Shown one piece after another: positions 23,214 through 35,094 of a DNA stretch of 64,000 nucleotides. This stretch comes from Tanypteryx hageni (Eukaryota; Arthropoda; Insecta; Odonata; Petaluridae), in assembly GCA_028673005.1 (NCBI GenBank), contig CM054118.1, forward strand, positions 6,536,410 through 6,600,409, read 5' to 3'. The notes beneath the pieces are model-generated. The model searched no databases and was not told where the DNA came from. It saw only the letters and a list, made by a program, of their open reading frames with translations. The translations under genes and the position numbers were made by a program. Positions within the stretch are counted from its first letter, which is position 1. Every line of letters begins with the position of its first letter.

Positions 23214-24084
23214 GAAAGTAATGTTTTCATGAAAAAATCGATTTCGAGATTACAACGGAAATACACGTTTTCAGGTACCTTTAACACGTTTTGACCATTT
23301 TCTCGATGATGTCTGTGTGTGTATGAGTGTGTATGTGAGTATTTTTATGGGTGCTCTAACTCAAAAACTATTAATCAGGTCAACGCGAAATTTTATATTT
23401 GACATTTATGTTAAAGGCAAAAGAACATTAGTTTCTTGTAAAATCGATCAACCGGAAGTGGTTGTTTACTCTTGTCATCAGTTTTTTTTTAATATTTGCT
23501 TTAATATTAGGTTAATGTAAAACAGTACTGGAATTGAAGTCGTAGGAAATATAATTTTCTATGCCCCAGGTTGGCAATTTGTCACCTTCTACGACCTTTA
23601 TGTGTTGCGAGCTTAATGTCTTTTGTGCGTGTTAGTTTGGCTTTACAATATACCTAGTAGGTGTGTATGGCGAAGGAAGAAGAGGAAAGAACTCGCAAGG
23701 GAGTTGCAAAATATACATTTATCACCCTCTTAAAACTAACTCATTCCTTTCATGAGTGAACAAAAAAATTTGACAAAATAAATAATAAACATAGTAATGC
23801 CATAAAAAAACATAACAAGGGGGATAAAAAGGGAAGAAAAAATCGGGGAGACACGGCAAACATTGCCGGAGTGCTTGGGGAGAGGTGGGGGAAGGTTTTA
23901 GTCTCGCCTGGCGGCAACTGCCCCTGCCAGGTCCGCGACCCGCAGTACTCTCAGCTGCTTTGCGTCGAGATTTACGTAAAAATTATTTTGAAAATCAACT
24001 TTTTTGTTTTATATTGGATCCTTTTAATTATTTTTTTGATAGGTTCCTTTAATTTAGTTTTTATGTTTCGCGCATTCCAATCTT
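23214..24084. other. Spacer, no gene recognised
   Basis: Contains a GT-rich patch (about 23,310-23,340), an open frame at 23,317-23,520 and a GC-rich patch (23,845-23,970, gcctggcggcaactgcccct). The GC-rich part might belong to an older LINE 3' end, but I could not match it to anything in the window. Confidence 0.35.
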
Positions 24085-24276
24085 TGGTGGAACGCTTACT
24101 TTTTTTTTAACTTTTCTTTCTTTTTTTCTCTTTTAAACAATAATTTATTTTTTCTGTAACCACAAAAACAATATTCTCCTTAAAGCACAATTTGCTTCAA
24201 TTTACTAAATCTATAAAAATATTACTAAATCTATTGTTTGTATTAAGCAACAGAAATAGGAAAGTTTGTGCCTTCA

Positions 24277-26955
24277 CTACGGAAGGAGTATTTCTTTTGG
24301 TCGTTTAAACTTGCATTTTTTTGTCGCGTCATATTGCCAAAGTCGGACGGTGAGTCGGTTGAACTGTAGGGACTGTTCGAAGCGCTGGGCTCGCTTGCGA
24401 ACGATGTCGTGTATCGTGCGGATTTTGTGCGCGTTTCTAATCTCGTAAGTCGGAACGAGTCGGGGACTGTTTGTGATGTAGCGCAGTGTGACGTTTTGGA
24501 ATGTTTCTAATTTTCGCATGTTAGTTTTCGCCGTGTTACCGAATAGCTTGCATCCGTACAGCAGGGTTGGCCGAATGTGAGATAGGTATAGCCGAATTTT
24601 TTCGCCCCTTCGTAATTTAGAATTTTTGCTTATGAGGGACATGAGTAATTTCCTCATACCCCTCGCTTTATTTATCGCCTGCTGTACGTGTGCACCCCAT
24701 GTCAGTTTGTGATCGAGGTGTAACCCTAAGAATTTGTGTGTGCTTCGCATCGGTATATCGGTGCCTCGGAATTCGAGGCGAAGGGAGGGCGTGAATTTTA
24801 GCTTCTTGGTAAAGTTGACAAGAACGCTTTTATCGGCGTTAATCTCAACTTTCCAGTCCAGCGTCCACTTTTCTAACAGGTTCAGATGATTTTGGATACG
24901 TAGTACAGCTGCGTTGACCTGTTGCGACTGCGAAGAGATCGCAGTGTCATCCGCAAACATGTAGACTTGAGTTTGTGGAGAAGAAGGAAAGTCATTAACG
25001 AAGAGGTTGAAGAGGATCGGACTCAAGATTGCCCCCTGGGGGACGCCACAAGAAATCCTCTTAGAAGAGGAGAGCCGACTATCCACAGCGACTCGCAGGG
25101 ACCTTCCGGAGAGGAAGCTCCTGCAGATCTTTTGCAAATACAATGGAAAATCCATTGCGGCGAGTTTGAGTAGCAGGCCTTCGTGCCACACCTTATCGAA
25201 GGCCTTGGCGACGTCTAGGGAAAGGACTTCCGTCCGTCCTCGGGAGTTGAATCCGTCCGTTATATTCTCCACCAAACGAAGGATTTGGTGGGGCGCGGAG
25301 GTCTTTCGTCTGAAACCCATCTGTTCAGGTCTTATTAGGTCGTTAGCCTGGATGTGGTGATCGAAGCGGGCGAGGATTATCTTCTCGAACACCTTCGAGA
25401 GGTTTGAGAGGAGGGATATGGGTCGGTGGCTGGCTGGGAGAGACGGATCTTTCCCCGGCTTTGGAATCATGACGACTTTGCCACGCTTTCAATACCAGGG
25501 GAAGTGGGATGCGGTAAGGCAGGCGTTGTAGAGGTTTGTGATAGACGAAATAGCACTGGGGGTGAGATTCATGAGCATCCGGTTACGAACTTTGTCTTGG
25601 CCTGAAGCCTTGCGGGGGTTAAGCTCCTTGATGAGCCGTCGTGTTTCATCGTCCGTAGTGGGAACTGGGGGTGGGCAGGGGGAGAGGCTAAGCAAGATTA
25701 AATTCTTCCTCGCCTCCTCCTCCGTCTTGGTCTTTTCCCAGTCCTCGCGTAGCGTCATGGTGCCGGCCAAATGCTCCGCAAACAGCTCGGCTTTTGCCTC
25801 GGCGTCGTGAATGAACTCGTCCAGGTGCCTGAGGGGCGTCGGTATGCGCGCTTGACCCGTCAGCCGCTTGGCCATATGCCAAGTAGAGCCATCTTCCAAG
25901 GAGAGGGAGGAGATCTTCCTCTCCCACTCACGGTTGTGAAATTCCGTCATTCCTTTCTTAACACGATAAGAAAGGAAGTTGTATAGTCTTTTGTCCAGCT
26001 GGTCGCGATTGCGTTGCCATCTCCCACTAACGCGGTTTCGCTCCCTGATGAGGTCGATGAGGGGTTGGGGTAGGGATGGGACCGGAGGCTTTGCTCGAAC
26101 CCGAGGAAGCGATGCCAGCCTGTAAGCGCTGGACATCGCGCCCGTGATTCGGCTAACCTGCGCGTTCACGCCCTCGATCGTGGGATCGATAAGGCGCGGA
26201 AATGAGGCGAACGTCTCGTCAATAGATGATTTGTACATGCTCCAATCTGTACGGATGATGGGGGGAGGGGGAGGAGCCGAGAGATGATCAGTCATAATGT
26301 CGATCCTTATAGGATAGTGGTCCGAGGTAAGCGCTTTTATTACACGTGGAGTGCCGTGGCTGTAAAAATTTTTGGTCAGGGCGAAGTCCAGGACGTCGTC
26401 TCCTTCAGGACCGGAAGAACTGACGTGCGTCGCCGAGAACGGCGCTTCAATCGAGGCCATCGCCGTCGCTGCAAAATTACGGAGAATTGGTCCATTAGAA
26501 TTCCCATGACGACATCCGCATTGGATGCACTTGGAATTCCAGTCGCCTACATAGATGGCCCGTTTTTCCGTGACGAGCCGCTCCAGGTCAGCCTCCAGGA
26601 GCCGTTTGGATGCGGGTTGGTAAACAGAGTAGATATGAAGGTTGCCCGTCGAATGATGAATCGAGATACCGATGCTTTCTAGTTGGCTAAGGGCATCCGA
26701 GTTCAGTGGGGAGTGTTTTATTTTAGATTTGACTGTGATGGCCACGCCACCATGAGGGGTTTTGCGGTCACGCCGATATATTTTATAATTTGGTAGCCAA
26801 AATTTTTTAGCGTGTGTGAGATGCGTCTCCTGAAGGGCGACGACATCGTAGCTGCCAGAACTGATGAAGGGAATAAACTCTTTTGCCCTAGAGAGGATAC
26901 CGTTGGAATTCCATGACACCAACGTGAGGAACCGCGGCTCGCGCTTAGTAGCCAT
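24277..26955 (-). pseudogene. Jockey ORF2: endonuclease-reverse transcriptase with one nonsense codon
   Basis: Most likely start is the ATG at 26,955, which overlaps the ORF1 stop by 11 bases; the frame is open further upstream to 26,973. APE endonuclease: LVSWNSNGIL, VVALQETHL, VGDWNSKCIQCG, LTSDHYPIR. RT: NPRKASGQDKVRNRML, HRPISLLSNLSKVFEKI, DVAKAFDKVWHEGL, SCGVPQGAILSPILFN, VYMFADDTAI with the catalytic FADD. The C-terminal tail is typical of Jockey; no RNase H is present. The sole interruption is TGA at 25,489-25,491 (plus coordinates), at a site where a Trp (TGG) is expected before KRGKVVMIPKPGK. Everything on both sides is in one frame, so the element is very recently dead, or the stop is a sequencing or assembly error. 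Confidence 0.9.
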
Positions 26956-28528
26956 TATCCAGGATCGCGCCAATCTCCCGTAGGATAAATAGCTTCTTCT
27001 CGGCTAACGACGAGAATTTTGAGAGGTTATCTAAAACAAAATTTCGCGTCGCTCGGGCTGATCCTCGCGACCTGTTTAAACTGGACCGTTGCTTTCGGCT
27101 CTCGAGGATGCCCTGATATGCTTGGTATCCCCGATAATTGGCAGGGTGAAATTGTTGACAATTCACGCATTGAGCCGGCGCAGTGCGATCTCTCTTTGGG
27201 CAGTCAATCGTGAGATGCGCCTCGAGGCATTTCACGCATCGCGCCGTATCAGCGCAGTAGTTCTTGGTGTGGCCGAAGTTCTGGCAGCGCTGGCACTGGA
27301 CGATACCCTTAGGCTTAACATATGGCCTGATGTCTACGTTAGACGATCCCATCAGAATTTTCGTGTCGAGGATCTTGGCGTGATCCTCACACTTTTCCAA
27401 AATCACGTGGAATACCGGGATGTTTCTCCTGGGGACGGTGTTGAGCCCAGCGGCGCGTTCTTCCCTCGACGGCTTGGTTGACATTATCTGCGTCACTGTC
27501 TTGACGCCCCAACCAAGCCGTTCGAGGGCTTGCTTTAAAGATGCCGCGGTGGCATGCTCGTGAAGCGAGCGCACGATGTATTGGGGGAGGCGGTCCTCCG
27601 GCAGCTGGTACCCCGAAAAGGCCAGTTTGCAGGACTTAAAAATATCCCGCGTCTTGCGGTAGTCAGCAGCGCTGGCACACTGGATGTGCATAGCGCTGCG
27701 GCCTTTTACTTTGCAGACGGGCTGCTCCTGCAATTCGTCGAGTAGGGCCTGATATGTTGATTCCCAGTCTCGCTTGTCCCACAAAATTAGCACGGGGATC
27801 TTGGCTGATTTAGCCGGAGGAACCACCTCCATCGCGGTCGCGGTGTCCCCAGGAGTTATCGGGGCGAATCGGTTTGACGTGGCTGTCAGCGACTCATGGG
27901 ATGCAATTCGCATCCTTTTGAGGCTGACAGCCTTTTTGCCTTCGACGAGGGTGAAGCCCTCGTCGATCTGATGGGTCGCGGGTTTGGCTGGGGCGCCGAG
28001 TATGATCGGATTTTTTTGTGTCGCGGAATATGCTCGCAACACATCTAACGCCGCCGAAACGGCGGAAGGCAACTTTGGGCTTACCGACTGGACCGGATCG
28101 GCCGAGGTCTCGCTGTCTGCGGACTGGTGGTCCATCGGCTGCGGTGCTGATGGAGAAGGCGTGGCCTTGGCGGGGTCGGGCTGTGGCGCCGCGTCGGGAA
28201 GCGGCTTGTCCTTCTTCCCTTCTTTCTTCTTTTGTTGGGTGGCGGGCTGCTGAGTTTCCCGGGGCAGCTGTTGCGGCTTGCTTACGGCCCCAGTGGCCGA
28301 TTTGGCTGATGCCCTAGGCATCGCGGTTTGGAAGGGTGATGGTGGGTGGAGGGAGAAGGGGACGAAGGTGAGGGGGGCGGCTTTCGCCGGGGGAACGGTC
28401 ACTCCCGAGTCCGGGGAGTCCGTCGTCATTGGTGAGCTCTCACAAGCAGAAGACGCAGTGCGCGGTTCGGCGGGCAGACTAACAAATATTTCGCAGATAG
28501 GAGTCAACAAGTCGAAACAATCAATCAA
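26945..28528 (-). CDS. Jockey ORF1: gag-like nucleic-acid-binding protein
   Basis: 528 codons without interruption. A Pro/Ala/Ser-rich, probably disordered N-terminal third (residues ~30-150) is followed by a PRE_C2HC-type region (around PVLILWDKRDW to DIRPYVKPKGIVQC) and cysteine knuckles: CQRCQNFGHTKNYC (CX2CX4HX4C), CVKCLEAHLTIDC, and a third CVNCQQFHPANYRGY, whose last Cys appears to be Tyr. ORF1 proteins of this clade coat element RNA and guide it to the nucleus. An alternative start at 28,429 (MTTDSPDSG) is plausible. The stop TAA (26,945-26,947) overlaps the ORF2 start, suggesting termination-reinitiation translation of ORF2. Confidence 0.85.
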   Translation of the reverse strand: MIDCFDLLTPICEIFVSLPAEPRTASSACESSPMTTDSPDSGVTVPPAKAAPLTFVPFSLHPPSPFQTAMPRASAKSATGAVSKPQQLPRETQQPATQQKKKEGKKDKPLPDAAPQPDPAKATPSPSAPQPMDHQSADSETSADPVQSVSPKLPSAVSAALDVLRAYSATQKNPIILGAPAKPATHQIDEGFTLVEGKKAVSLKRMRIASHESLTATSNRFAPITPGDTATAMEVVPPAKSAKIPVLILWDKRDWESTYQALLDELQEQPVCKVKGRSAMHIQCASAADYRKTRDIFKSCKLAFSGYQLPEDRLPQYIVRSLHEHATAASLKQALERLGWGVKTVTQIMSTKPSREERAAGLNTVPRRNIPVFHVILEKCEDHAKILDTKILMGSSNVDIRPYVKPKGIVQCQRCQNFGHTKNYCADTARCVKCLEAHLTIDCPKRDRTAPAQCVNCQQFHPANYRGYQAYQGILESRKQRSSLNRSRGSARATRNFVLDNLSKFSSLAEKKLFILREIGAILDNGY

Positions 28529-28639
28529 TCATTCCAATCAATGAATGAATAATCATGAATCAATCGATCATCAATCTCAATCGAATGACGAATCCTCAGA
28601 ATCAATCAATAATCAATCCATCGAATCTGAACAAAACCA

Positions 28640-29348
28640 AAATAATGTTTCTGTATTATATAAGGTGCCTAATAGATACTTTTTCAACATGTATAAAAAC
28701 TGAAGGCACTCGTTGAAAAACTTGAGAAAAATCGTTCATATGGGCAATTCTATTCCATATTTGCCAAGATAAACGCGAAAATGACGACGAATGATGTTTA
28801 AGCCCGTTTCGGAGAATTTCCGTGTCTTCAAATCGTGTTCTTTTGCAAGCTTCTGGCCTCAGCCAAAAACAGAAAATTTCCGCGCTTTTTGCGTAAAAAT
28901 GACGCCCGAGACATTGGCACGTGTTCGATCTAGTTTGAAATGTCGTATCAGCATGTTTGAACATAAGGAAGGACTAAAACTTAAATTTAATATATTTTTT
29001 TTGTTTGGTTGAAGAGACATTTCATATAGGATTTATGGGACACTCGGATCTATTTTCATTCCTCCCGAAGACGCAAATTTTCGGCAGAAAAAGATCCTTC
29101 CTCATCCCCCTCCCCCTTCTGCTTCGACTGCCTCACCCTTTCCGAAATTGGAACGCCCCTCCGCACCGTGTCTCGAGCGATCTCTCTTAAACAGTGCCAA
29201 TCCGATTTAATCCTTCCTCGTCCGTTTCCTCTTAGGTGGCGGGGAGAAAGGATGTGCTTCGCGAAGCGATCTAGCGAGAGAGAAGAGGGAGAGATGGAGA
29301 GAGGGGGAGGTAGTGAGTGAGTGAGTGTGGGAGTGAAGGGCAGACAGA
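28640..29348. other. Spacer, no gene recognised
   Basis: A 102-codon minus-strand frame (28,656-28,964) is open but has no motif I recognise. 29,100-29,345 alternates C/T-rich and GA-rich simple sequence and short gtga repeats. Confidence 0.4.
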
Positions 29349-29720
29349 CAGACAAACTACTATATTTAGGGCGAAATTTAACATTTAACCCTTTCGTCAT
29401 ATAAGTACTCGTAGTTACAATATTTACATTTAAAAAGAATTTAATTACATAAAATTACAGCAAAATATATACAAATTACAAGTTAATTATATATTGATTA
29501 ATAGATCACAAAGTATAACTAAAGAATATTGTTAGATTTGTTGTTCAAAAAAACTGGGTATCAATTATATTTTAGCACAAATAAAAATTCCCACTGCAGA
29601 AAACTCCTACGAAGAGAAGAGAGGTGTAAAAAACCGCGAAAAATTCCTAAATAGCTCAGAAAAAGAAAACAAACAACAATAATTTGAGAAAGGGAGAAAA
29701 ATCATTTACAGTTACATACA
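29349..29720 (-). mobile_element. 3'-end fragment of the CR1-like LINE family
   Basis: Shares gggcgaaattt, aaccctttcgt, and the ordered blocks 'ctgcagaaaa...cgaagagaag(g)gaggt' and 'ccgcgaaaa..cctaa/catag' with 37,225-37,465, the 3' UTR of the CR1-like element, on the same strand. It therefore looks like a 5'-truncated copy with only the 3' UTR left. Confidence 0.65.
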
Positions 29721-29739
29721 TTTATATCCATATAAGGGA

Positions 29740-30690
29740 GGGGGTGAGAGGGAAATAGGGATTGTAGGGTAAGATACGCCTGGGTGATTACATAGTAATT
29801 ATGAGGGTGGGTTAGAGAAGGGGAGGGAGGGGGATGGAGGGAGGGAAGGAGGGGGGCGAGGGGGGAGTGTGAACAGGGGGAGGGGGAGAGAGAGGCGATT
29901 CCATCGACCAGTAAGCCAGTGGTAGGGAAGGGGGGAAGAGAGGGAATCCTTGGGTAGAAACGATATTATTGTGTCGTGTGTTGGTTGAGGTTAAGAGGAT
30001 GTGATGTAAACAGGTCAGGCCGAGAACACAGTTCCTCCCCCGTGTCATATTCTAGCTCCTTCCCTCCCTTCTCCTCGTTCCCCTCCTCAAAAACTCCTCC
30101 GACATCTACTCATCTTGCAGATGACCCCCTTTCACCTCTCCCTCTCTTCCCTTTTACCCAATCAAAAGAAAACTCACCCTCTCTTCTCCGCAAGCTTGTT
30201 TGCACGCTTTTTTAGCCTCCAACCTCCCCTCTCCACCTCAAAAACTCCTATACACCCTCTTCTTTCCTCGAATGTGATTGGTTGGTTGAGGAAGACGGGT
30301 ATGATTGTGGCGAGGGGAGGAGAGGATCGGTGGTTTTGTGAAGAGAGAGGGGGAGGCACAAAGCAGTCATTTGCAGAGGAGAAAGGGATTGGAGAGGTGG
30401 AGGTTTTAGGGACGTGGGCTGGTGGATGCCACTCGTGCACTGTTCTGGTTGATGAATGGGAACATCATGCATCGTTCCCCTGTTACTTCGTCTCCCTCGC
30501 TTTCCAAACGCCTCGCACTCCAATACCCCAACCACTCTGCCCTTTAACACCATCCAACTGCATCTTGGCTAACTGCTCGGTTCGCTCTTCTCCTCCCCCC
30601 CTCTCTTTCTCTATTGCCCTCCCACATTCCCTTTAATTTCCTCTTTCCTCTTTTTCTCTTTCCTTTCGCCTTTGTTTTTCTTCCTTTTAG
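29740..30690. repeat. Purine/pyrimidine-biased low-complexity region
   Basis: 29,817-29,900 is a run of G triplets and GA (gggagggagggggatgg), able in principle to form G-quadruplex or triplex DNA. 30,050-30,280 is C/T-rich. Several 70-170 codon frames on both strands arise from this bias and none has a domain. Confidence 0.6.
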
Positions 30691-30691
30691 T

Positions 30692-30770
30692 CCCCAAAAC
30701 GTGGTACGTGTACCACTGGTGGTACGCGAGATGATTTTAGGTAGCACACGGACGTACATTAGAAAAAAAT
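30692..30770. repeat. Possible solo DNA-transposon end
   Basis: The self-complementary stretch acgtggtacgtgtaccactg then gtggtacgcgag resembles the ends of hAT-type MITEs with TGGTACGCG motifs. A second end was not found. Confidence 0.3.
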
Positions 30771-30886
30771 ATAACTAGCACATCAAACCCGTGATTTAAC
30801 GGATATTATAGCTGCCGGAATAATAGAAACTATGCAGAAAGGCATAAGCTGTAATTTTGGGAATTACTTTGAAACAGAAAAAATTC

Positions 30887-30957
30887 TGCTATGACCGGGA
30901 ACCGAACCCGGGTCTTCCACTTGCCGGGCGGATATTCTACCACTGAACTACCTTAGA
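30887..30957 (-). tRNA. tRNA-Gly-like pseudogene or SINE head
   Basis: Minus strand: D-arm GTTCAGTGGTAGAAT (A box), anticodon stem TCCGC/GTGGA with loop CCGGCAA, T-arm CCGGGTTCGGTTCCCGG (B box) and 3' TCATAGCA. The body resembles tRNA-Gly(GCC), but the anticodon position reads GGC, position 33 is C instead of T, and only five of seven acceptor pairs form. I therefore take it as a tRNA pseudogene or the head of a tRNA-derived SINE, not a working tRNA. Confidence 0.6.
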
Positions 30958-31009
30958 ACTAAGAACTAAGAAAAACACCCGCGTTCAGAAACAGGAAAGA
31001 TTATCTGCT

Positions 31010-31860
31010 AAGGCTCCCCTCCCCCTTTTCCTCCCTCTTCCTCTCTCCCCCTCTTCCTCTTTCTCCCCCTCTTCCTCTCTCTCCCCCTCGTCTGTCTCCC
31101 ACTGCTTTTTTCTCCCTCACTATCCATTTTTCTCCCTATTTGCTTCTCTTTCCCCCACTTCCTCTATCCCCCCTGTTCCTCTATCCCCCCTGTTCCTCTA
31201 TCCCCCCTCTTCCTCTATCCCCCCTCTTCCTCTATCCCCCCTCTTCCTCTATCCCCCCTCTTCCTCTATCCCTCTCTTCCTCTATCCCCCCTCTTTCTAT
31301 ATTCTCCGATATCCTATATCTCTTATCCTATTGCCTCTATCCCTTGAACACACTCTTCCCTTACTCTCCACTCCCTTTCTCTACCCCTCTTCATCTCTCA
31401 CTTTTTCTATCTCCCCCTCTTTTTTCATCTTTTCCCCTGCTCTTTCTCTCTCTCCTCTTATATTCCCCTTCCTTCCCTTATCTCACAATTTTCCTCTCTT
31501 TCATCTTTTCACTCTTCAATTTCACTTCCCTCTTTTTCTCTCCCTACCTTTCGGTTTTCTCCGTTCTTCCTCCAGCTTCACTTTCCCTCATCTTCCTCTA
31601 TCTACCTTTCTTTTCTATATTATCTCACTCTCTTTCAAATCCCTGCCAATCTCCTCTCACTCTCGCCTTCACTCCCCTCCACCCCTTTTATCCCTTCTTT
31701 GTTTCTCTATTTATTTGTTTCATTCTTCCCTTATTCCTCTTCTATTTCTTCCCTTATTCCTCTTCTATTTCTCCCCTTATTCCTCTTCTATTTCTCCCCT
31801 TATTCCTCTTCTATTTCTTCCCTTATTCCTCTTCTATTTCTTTTTCTTTCTCACACTTTT
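31010..31860 (+). repeat. 850-bp polypyrimidine tract with two minisatellites
   Basis: Almost pure C/T with occasional A. At 31,155-31,290, units of 17 bases (cctcttcctctatcccc and variants) repeat about eight times. At 31,726-31,845, five copies of a 23-base unit (cttcccttattcctcttctattt, read in parts) occur. Long open frames here are Leu/Pro/Ser-rich products of the repeats and are not genes. Confidence 0.85.
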
Positions 31861-32708
31861 ATGTTTTTTTTGAGATGCTAAGGTACAAACAGTCAATTTC
31901 GAAAACAAGCGAAGGTGACCGTCCAATATAAGGAAAGTTGGATTGTCAACAGAAAAGGGAAAACATTGTTTCGTGTATAAAATAGAATACGCCCATGTAT
32001 CTCAGTAAATGATCGACGGTTGCTTCTTCTTTTATTTTTAATTTTAAAGATGGATGCATACTAACGAATAACTATAAGGTTTTCTAAATATTTTATAACC
32101 TGTTTGCGTTGTTATGTTTTTTTTTTGCTAACGTTTGATGACAAGTCTCCCGATGAAGATTTAATACTCATGTTCGTTATAATACACGATAAGGGAACTT
32201 TTTGTCACATTATAAACATGATAGCCCAAAATATAATCTTCGTGCTCGCTTTATGGGAATAATTTAGATTGCTGCAACAGATATGAAAATATATAGCTAT
32301 TGAGCTTATCAAACTTAGAATTTGAAGGTTACGATTATTTAAATTTTATTATTAATAAAATATTTCAATTGTTTATATTTTTTTCGCATATGTACTCTAT
32401 AACTTCAAATCTTTTTGTAACCTATGATATATTTCAGCTGTGATATTATATAACTCTTTGCCAACCAATACAATTTTTTGCCGCTAGCTTCTATCAATTG
32501 ATATTTTGAAAGAACAATAAATAAGCTGTAGATTATAAACGAAAGATATAAAATTTTCTTTCAACCGGGTTTGCGTTACTGGCCAAACAAATTTATGTTA
32601 TCTCTTTGTCAAACTAGGTTTGTTAAATAACGAAGCATTTATTTAACAACAAATGCATCATGTTAATATCACGTGCTCATTAGTATAACCAAACATCGAT
32701 ACCTGGCT
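31861..32708. other. AT-rich spacer, no gene seen
   Basis: AT-rich sequence without recognisable coding, RNA or transposon signatures. Confidence 0.45.
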
Positions 32709-33145
32709 AAAGCGCTGTAACAAGATATTTTAGCACCCGGGGCAAACTATCAAATATGCTCCCTCTCCATAAAAAATTCTCTAATACCTACATATATGGA
32801 TTTATGGTGTACAATTAATAAATAAAATAAGCTATAAATAATATAATTTCTTACTATAAATGTACATAATTTAAATAAATAATTATAAATATAATTACAT
32901 ACATACATAATCTAAATACAGAAATTATAGATATTTTTATATTGAAGAGTTATTTAATCTCATTTTAATGCAGCAAACTCGTCAATATCATCATCGAAAT
33001 TTATAGTTTCGGCTATGCGTATATCTGGAACAAGTATAGTAGTGAAATCCCCCGTCCTTGTGACATGCACAAATTGCCTTTAACAGTTTTTGCGCCCCTT
33101 CTTAGTTACTCCCGGGGCAGATGCCCCGCCCTAGTTACGGCGCTG
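32709..33145. mobile_element. Probable MITE, ~437 bp
   Basis: Left end agcgctgtaac(a)ag ... cacccggggcaaa and right end, read inverted, cagcgccgtaactag ... cccgggag are similar, with a shared internal CCCGGGGCA block. The interior is AT-rich and non-coding. The target duplication is unclear, so the exact limits are approximate. Confidence 0.6.
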
Positions 33146-35094
33146 GCTGGCGCAGCCGCGTTTTAAATTAGGTTATGGCCAAAATTCTGTAATAGGCCAT
33201 CAAATGATTTTATTTTTCACTTTTCTGTTGTATCAATTGAATGTTCTCGCAAAATTGCGAGTAAAATCAATTAGAACTCCCGTGATAATACCTTTAACAA
33301 CAGTAAATGTAATTATACAGAATTACTAACCAATTATGCTATAATCTTCTGATTAAATGAGTTTATTGGTAATAGAAATTTGATAGAAATTACTGATAAA
33401 TTGAAAATATTTGGCGTGTCCTTTTTTGGGGACTCATGAAATTTATTGCTCCTTTTGCACTTTAATTACTGAGCTTTTTATTTAATGATATTTTGTTTAC
33501 TTGGCTTCATTTGCATTTTATACTTAATTAACTAAGTTATTTGATGGTATTTCGCTTTAATATTGGTAGCCATTGTCAAGCTGAATTATAAATTAGGAGA
33601 GTGTTTACAGAGAGTCTAAGGAATTGTCACACATGAAGGTAATGTATCATTAAATTTTATATACATCTCTCTTGGATATTATTTTTACGTAAAATCATTA
33701 AGTTCTATGACTTTTATTAAATTTAGATTAGCGCGTTAACATTTCAATATAACATTTTAACATCATAAGGAATTAAATAGGCATCTTTATCAAAACTAGT
33801 GTGGACGTACTCTCTACGCGTAAAAATATTGAAAATTGTTGTCGAAAAGAATGCGGTTCTTACTTTCTCTCCAAATAACACTATCGTTTTTTTATCGTCA
33901 GAATGCAGTCAGATGGTTTATTCTCTTCAGCTAATTATGCATTCGCTACTTAGCGAATGCCTAATTAACCGGATAGCAGCAAGAGTCAGTAATGGTTAAT
34001 ATAAGTTCTGAATGCTGTAGAATCCCTTCAAGCCTTTACCCATGATGGCTGTCGTTGTCGGAATTGCAACTTGTTTATATTTCAAGTTGTTTCTATCCAT
34101 GCGATTCGTTAGAGATCCCTTTACTTTTGAAAGGTCTCTTAATCTGGTTCTTTCCTTGCGGCCGCTAGCTTGTTGAAATTATAATACGAACAAGTTTGTT
34201 TCTCGCGACCTCTCTACACTTGTGTGATATAGTCTATTTAAAAAAACTAATTCGGTGAAATTTTAGGAAATGGAGGCAGTAATTCTAACTTACTAAAGAA
34301 ATACCTCGCTTTACACGACAGATAAGTTCCTGAATATTCGCGCTAAGCGAAAGTCGTGCAGTGTCAATGGGTTCCATGGACGCAAAAAACAGCTTTATTT
34401 CAGTTTCCATTATCGACGCCAGATGCAAATCTTTACATTTTACAACAACTTATCTTCTTCGGTTATTTTCAAATGCGATAGAAAACTAAAAACTTTTTTA
34501 TATTCGGGCATAATTGTAATTATTTCCTGTATGAATGAAATCCTTAATAAGCCAACGAGGAGGTTTTATTCGCCAAGTAACCTTTTTTAAAAAATATTAA
34601 CGCCAAAATAACCGTCGATCGAGAGATAAAAACGGTGTGCCGTCCTATCGGAGTTTCTTTGACAGTATATCACATTCCGACCCTAAATGACAATTCATAG
34701 ACGATATAATAACTAACATCCACATGTCTGTAAGAATGAAATTCCTCATTCATATAATATGGTTCAGCTAGCTCAATAATCCACAATCCTTGATTTTTTA
34801 ATACCTCGTAGGTGCGGGGATGCCTCGCGCTATGACGAATCCGCTTAAAACGAGGTCGCACGAGGTATGCCTTTACTTCAAAATTAATATTCGGATATTT
34901 TGTTGGATCGTGGAAATTTCTTGCTTGCTATTTTTCGTGAGAAAATTTGTTAGTCCTTTACAAAGAGCCTCCAACGGTTCTTGAATTAGAAATAATCCAG
35001 CTTCCAAGATGTGTTGGAAAAATGGGATACGATCAATGAAACTAAAAAAAACTAAAGCAAGTATTCAGGGACATCTCATTAACTAAGGAAGTTA
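33146..35094. other. AT-rich spacer
   Basis: No gene recognised. Contains the perfect 22-bp palindrome at 33,939-33,960. The stretch around 34,300-34,370 (tacctcgctttacacgac ... gcgctaagcgaaagtcgtg) has weak DNA-transposon-end character. Confidence 0.4.
33939..33960. repeat. Perfect 10-bp inverted repeat, 2-nt spacer
   Basis: gcattcgcta-ct-tagcgaatgc, exact on both arms. Function unknown; could be a protein-binding site or chance. Confidence 0.6.

Larger units (their letters stand above)
24085..28530 (-). mobile_element. Jockey-type LINE, nearly intact
   Basis: Two overlapping minus-strand ORFs (gag-like ORF1 with CCHC knuckles; ORF2 with APE endonuclease and reverse transcriptase), followed by a short 3' UTR and an A-rich tail (T-rich on the plus strand at about 24,085-24,135), fit the Jockey clade. 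The 5' side ends in an AATC-type simple repeat (about 28,505-28,640). Base composition inside the ORFs is clearly more GC-rich than the flanks, as expected for a recently inserted element. No target duplication was identified. Confidence 0.85.

Noticed and set aside
24922..28544. Many plus-strand frames up to 132 codons
   Set aside because: Antisense shadows of the GC-rich Jockey ORFs.
28656..28964. 102-codon minus frame upstream of the Jockey element
   Set aside because: No recognisable domain; lies in spacer beyond the LINE 5' side.
31140..31931. 263-codon plus frame
   Set aside because: Lies entirely in the polypyrimidine tract and its minisatellites; product is Leu/Pro/Ser repeats with no domain.
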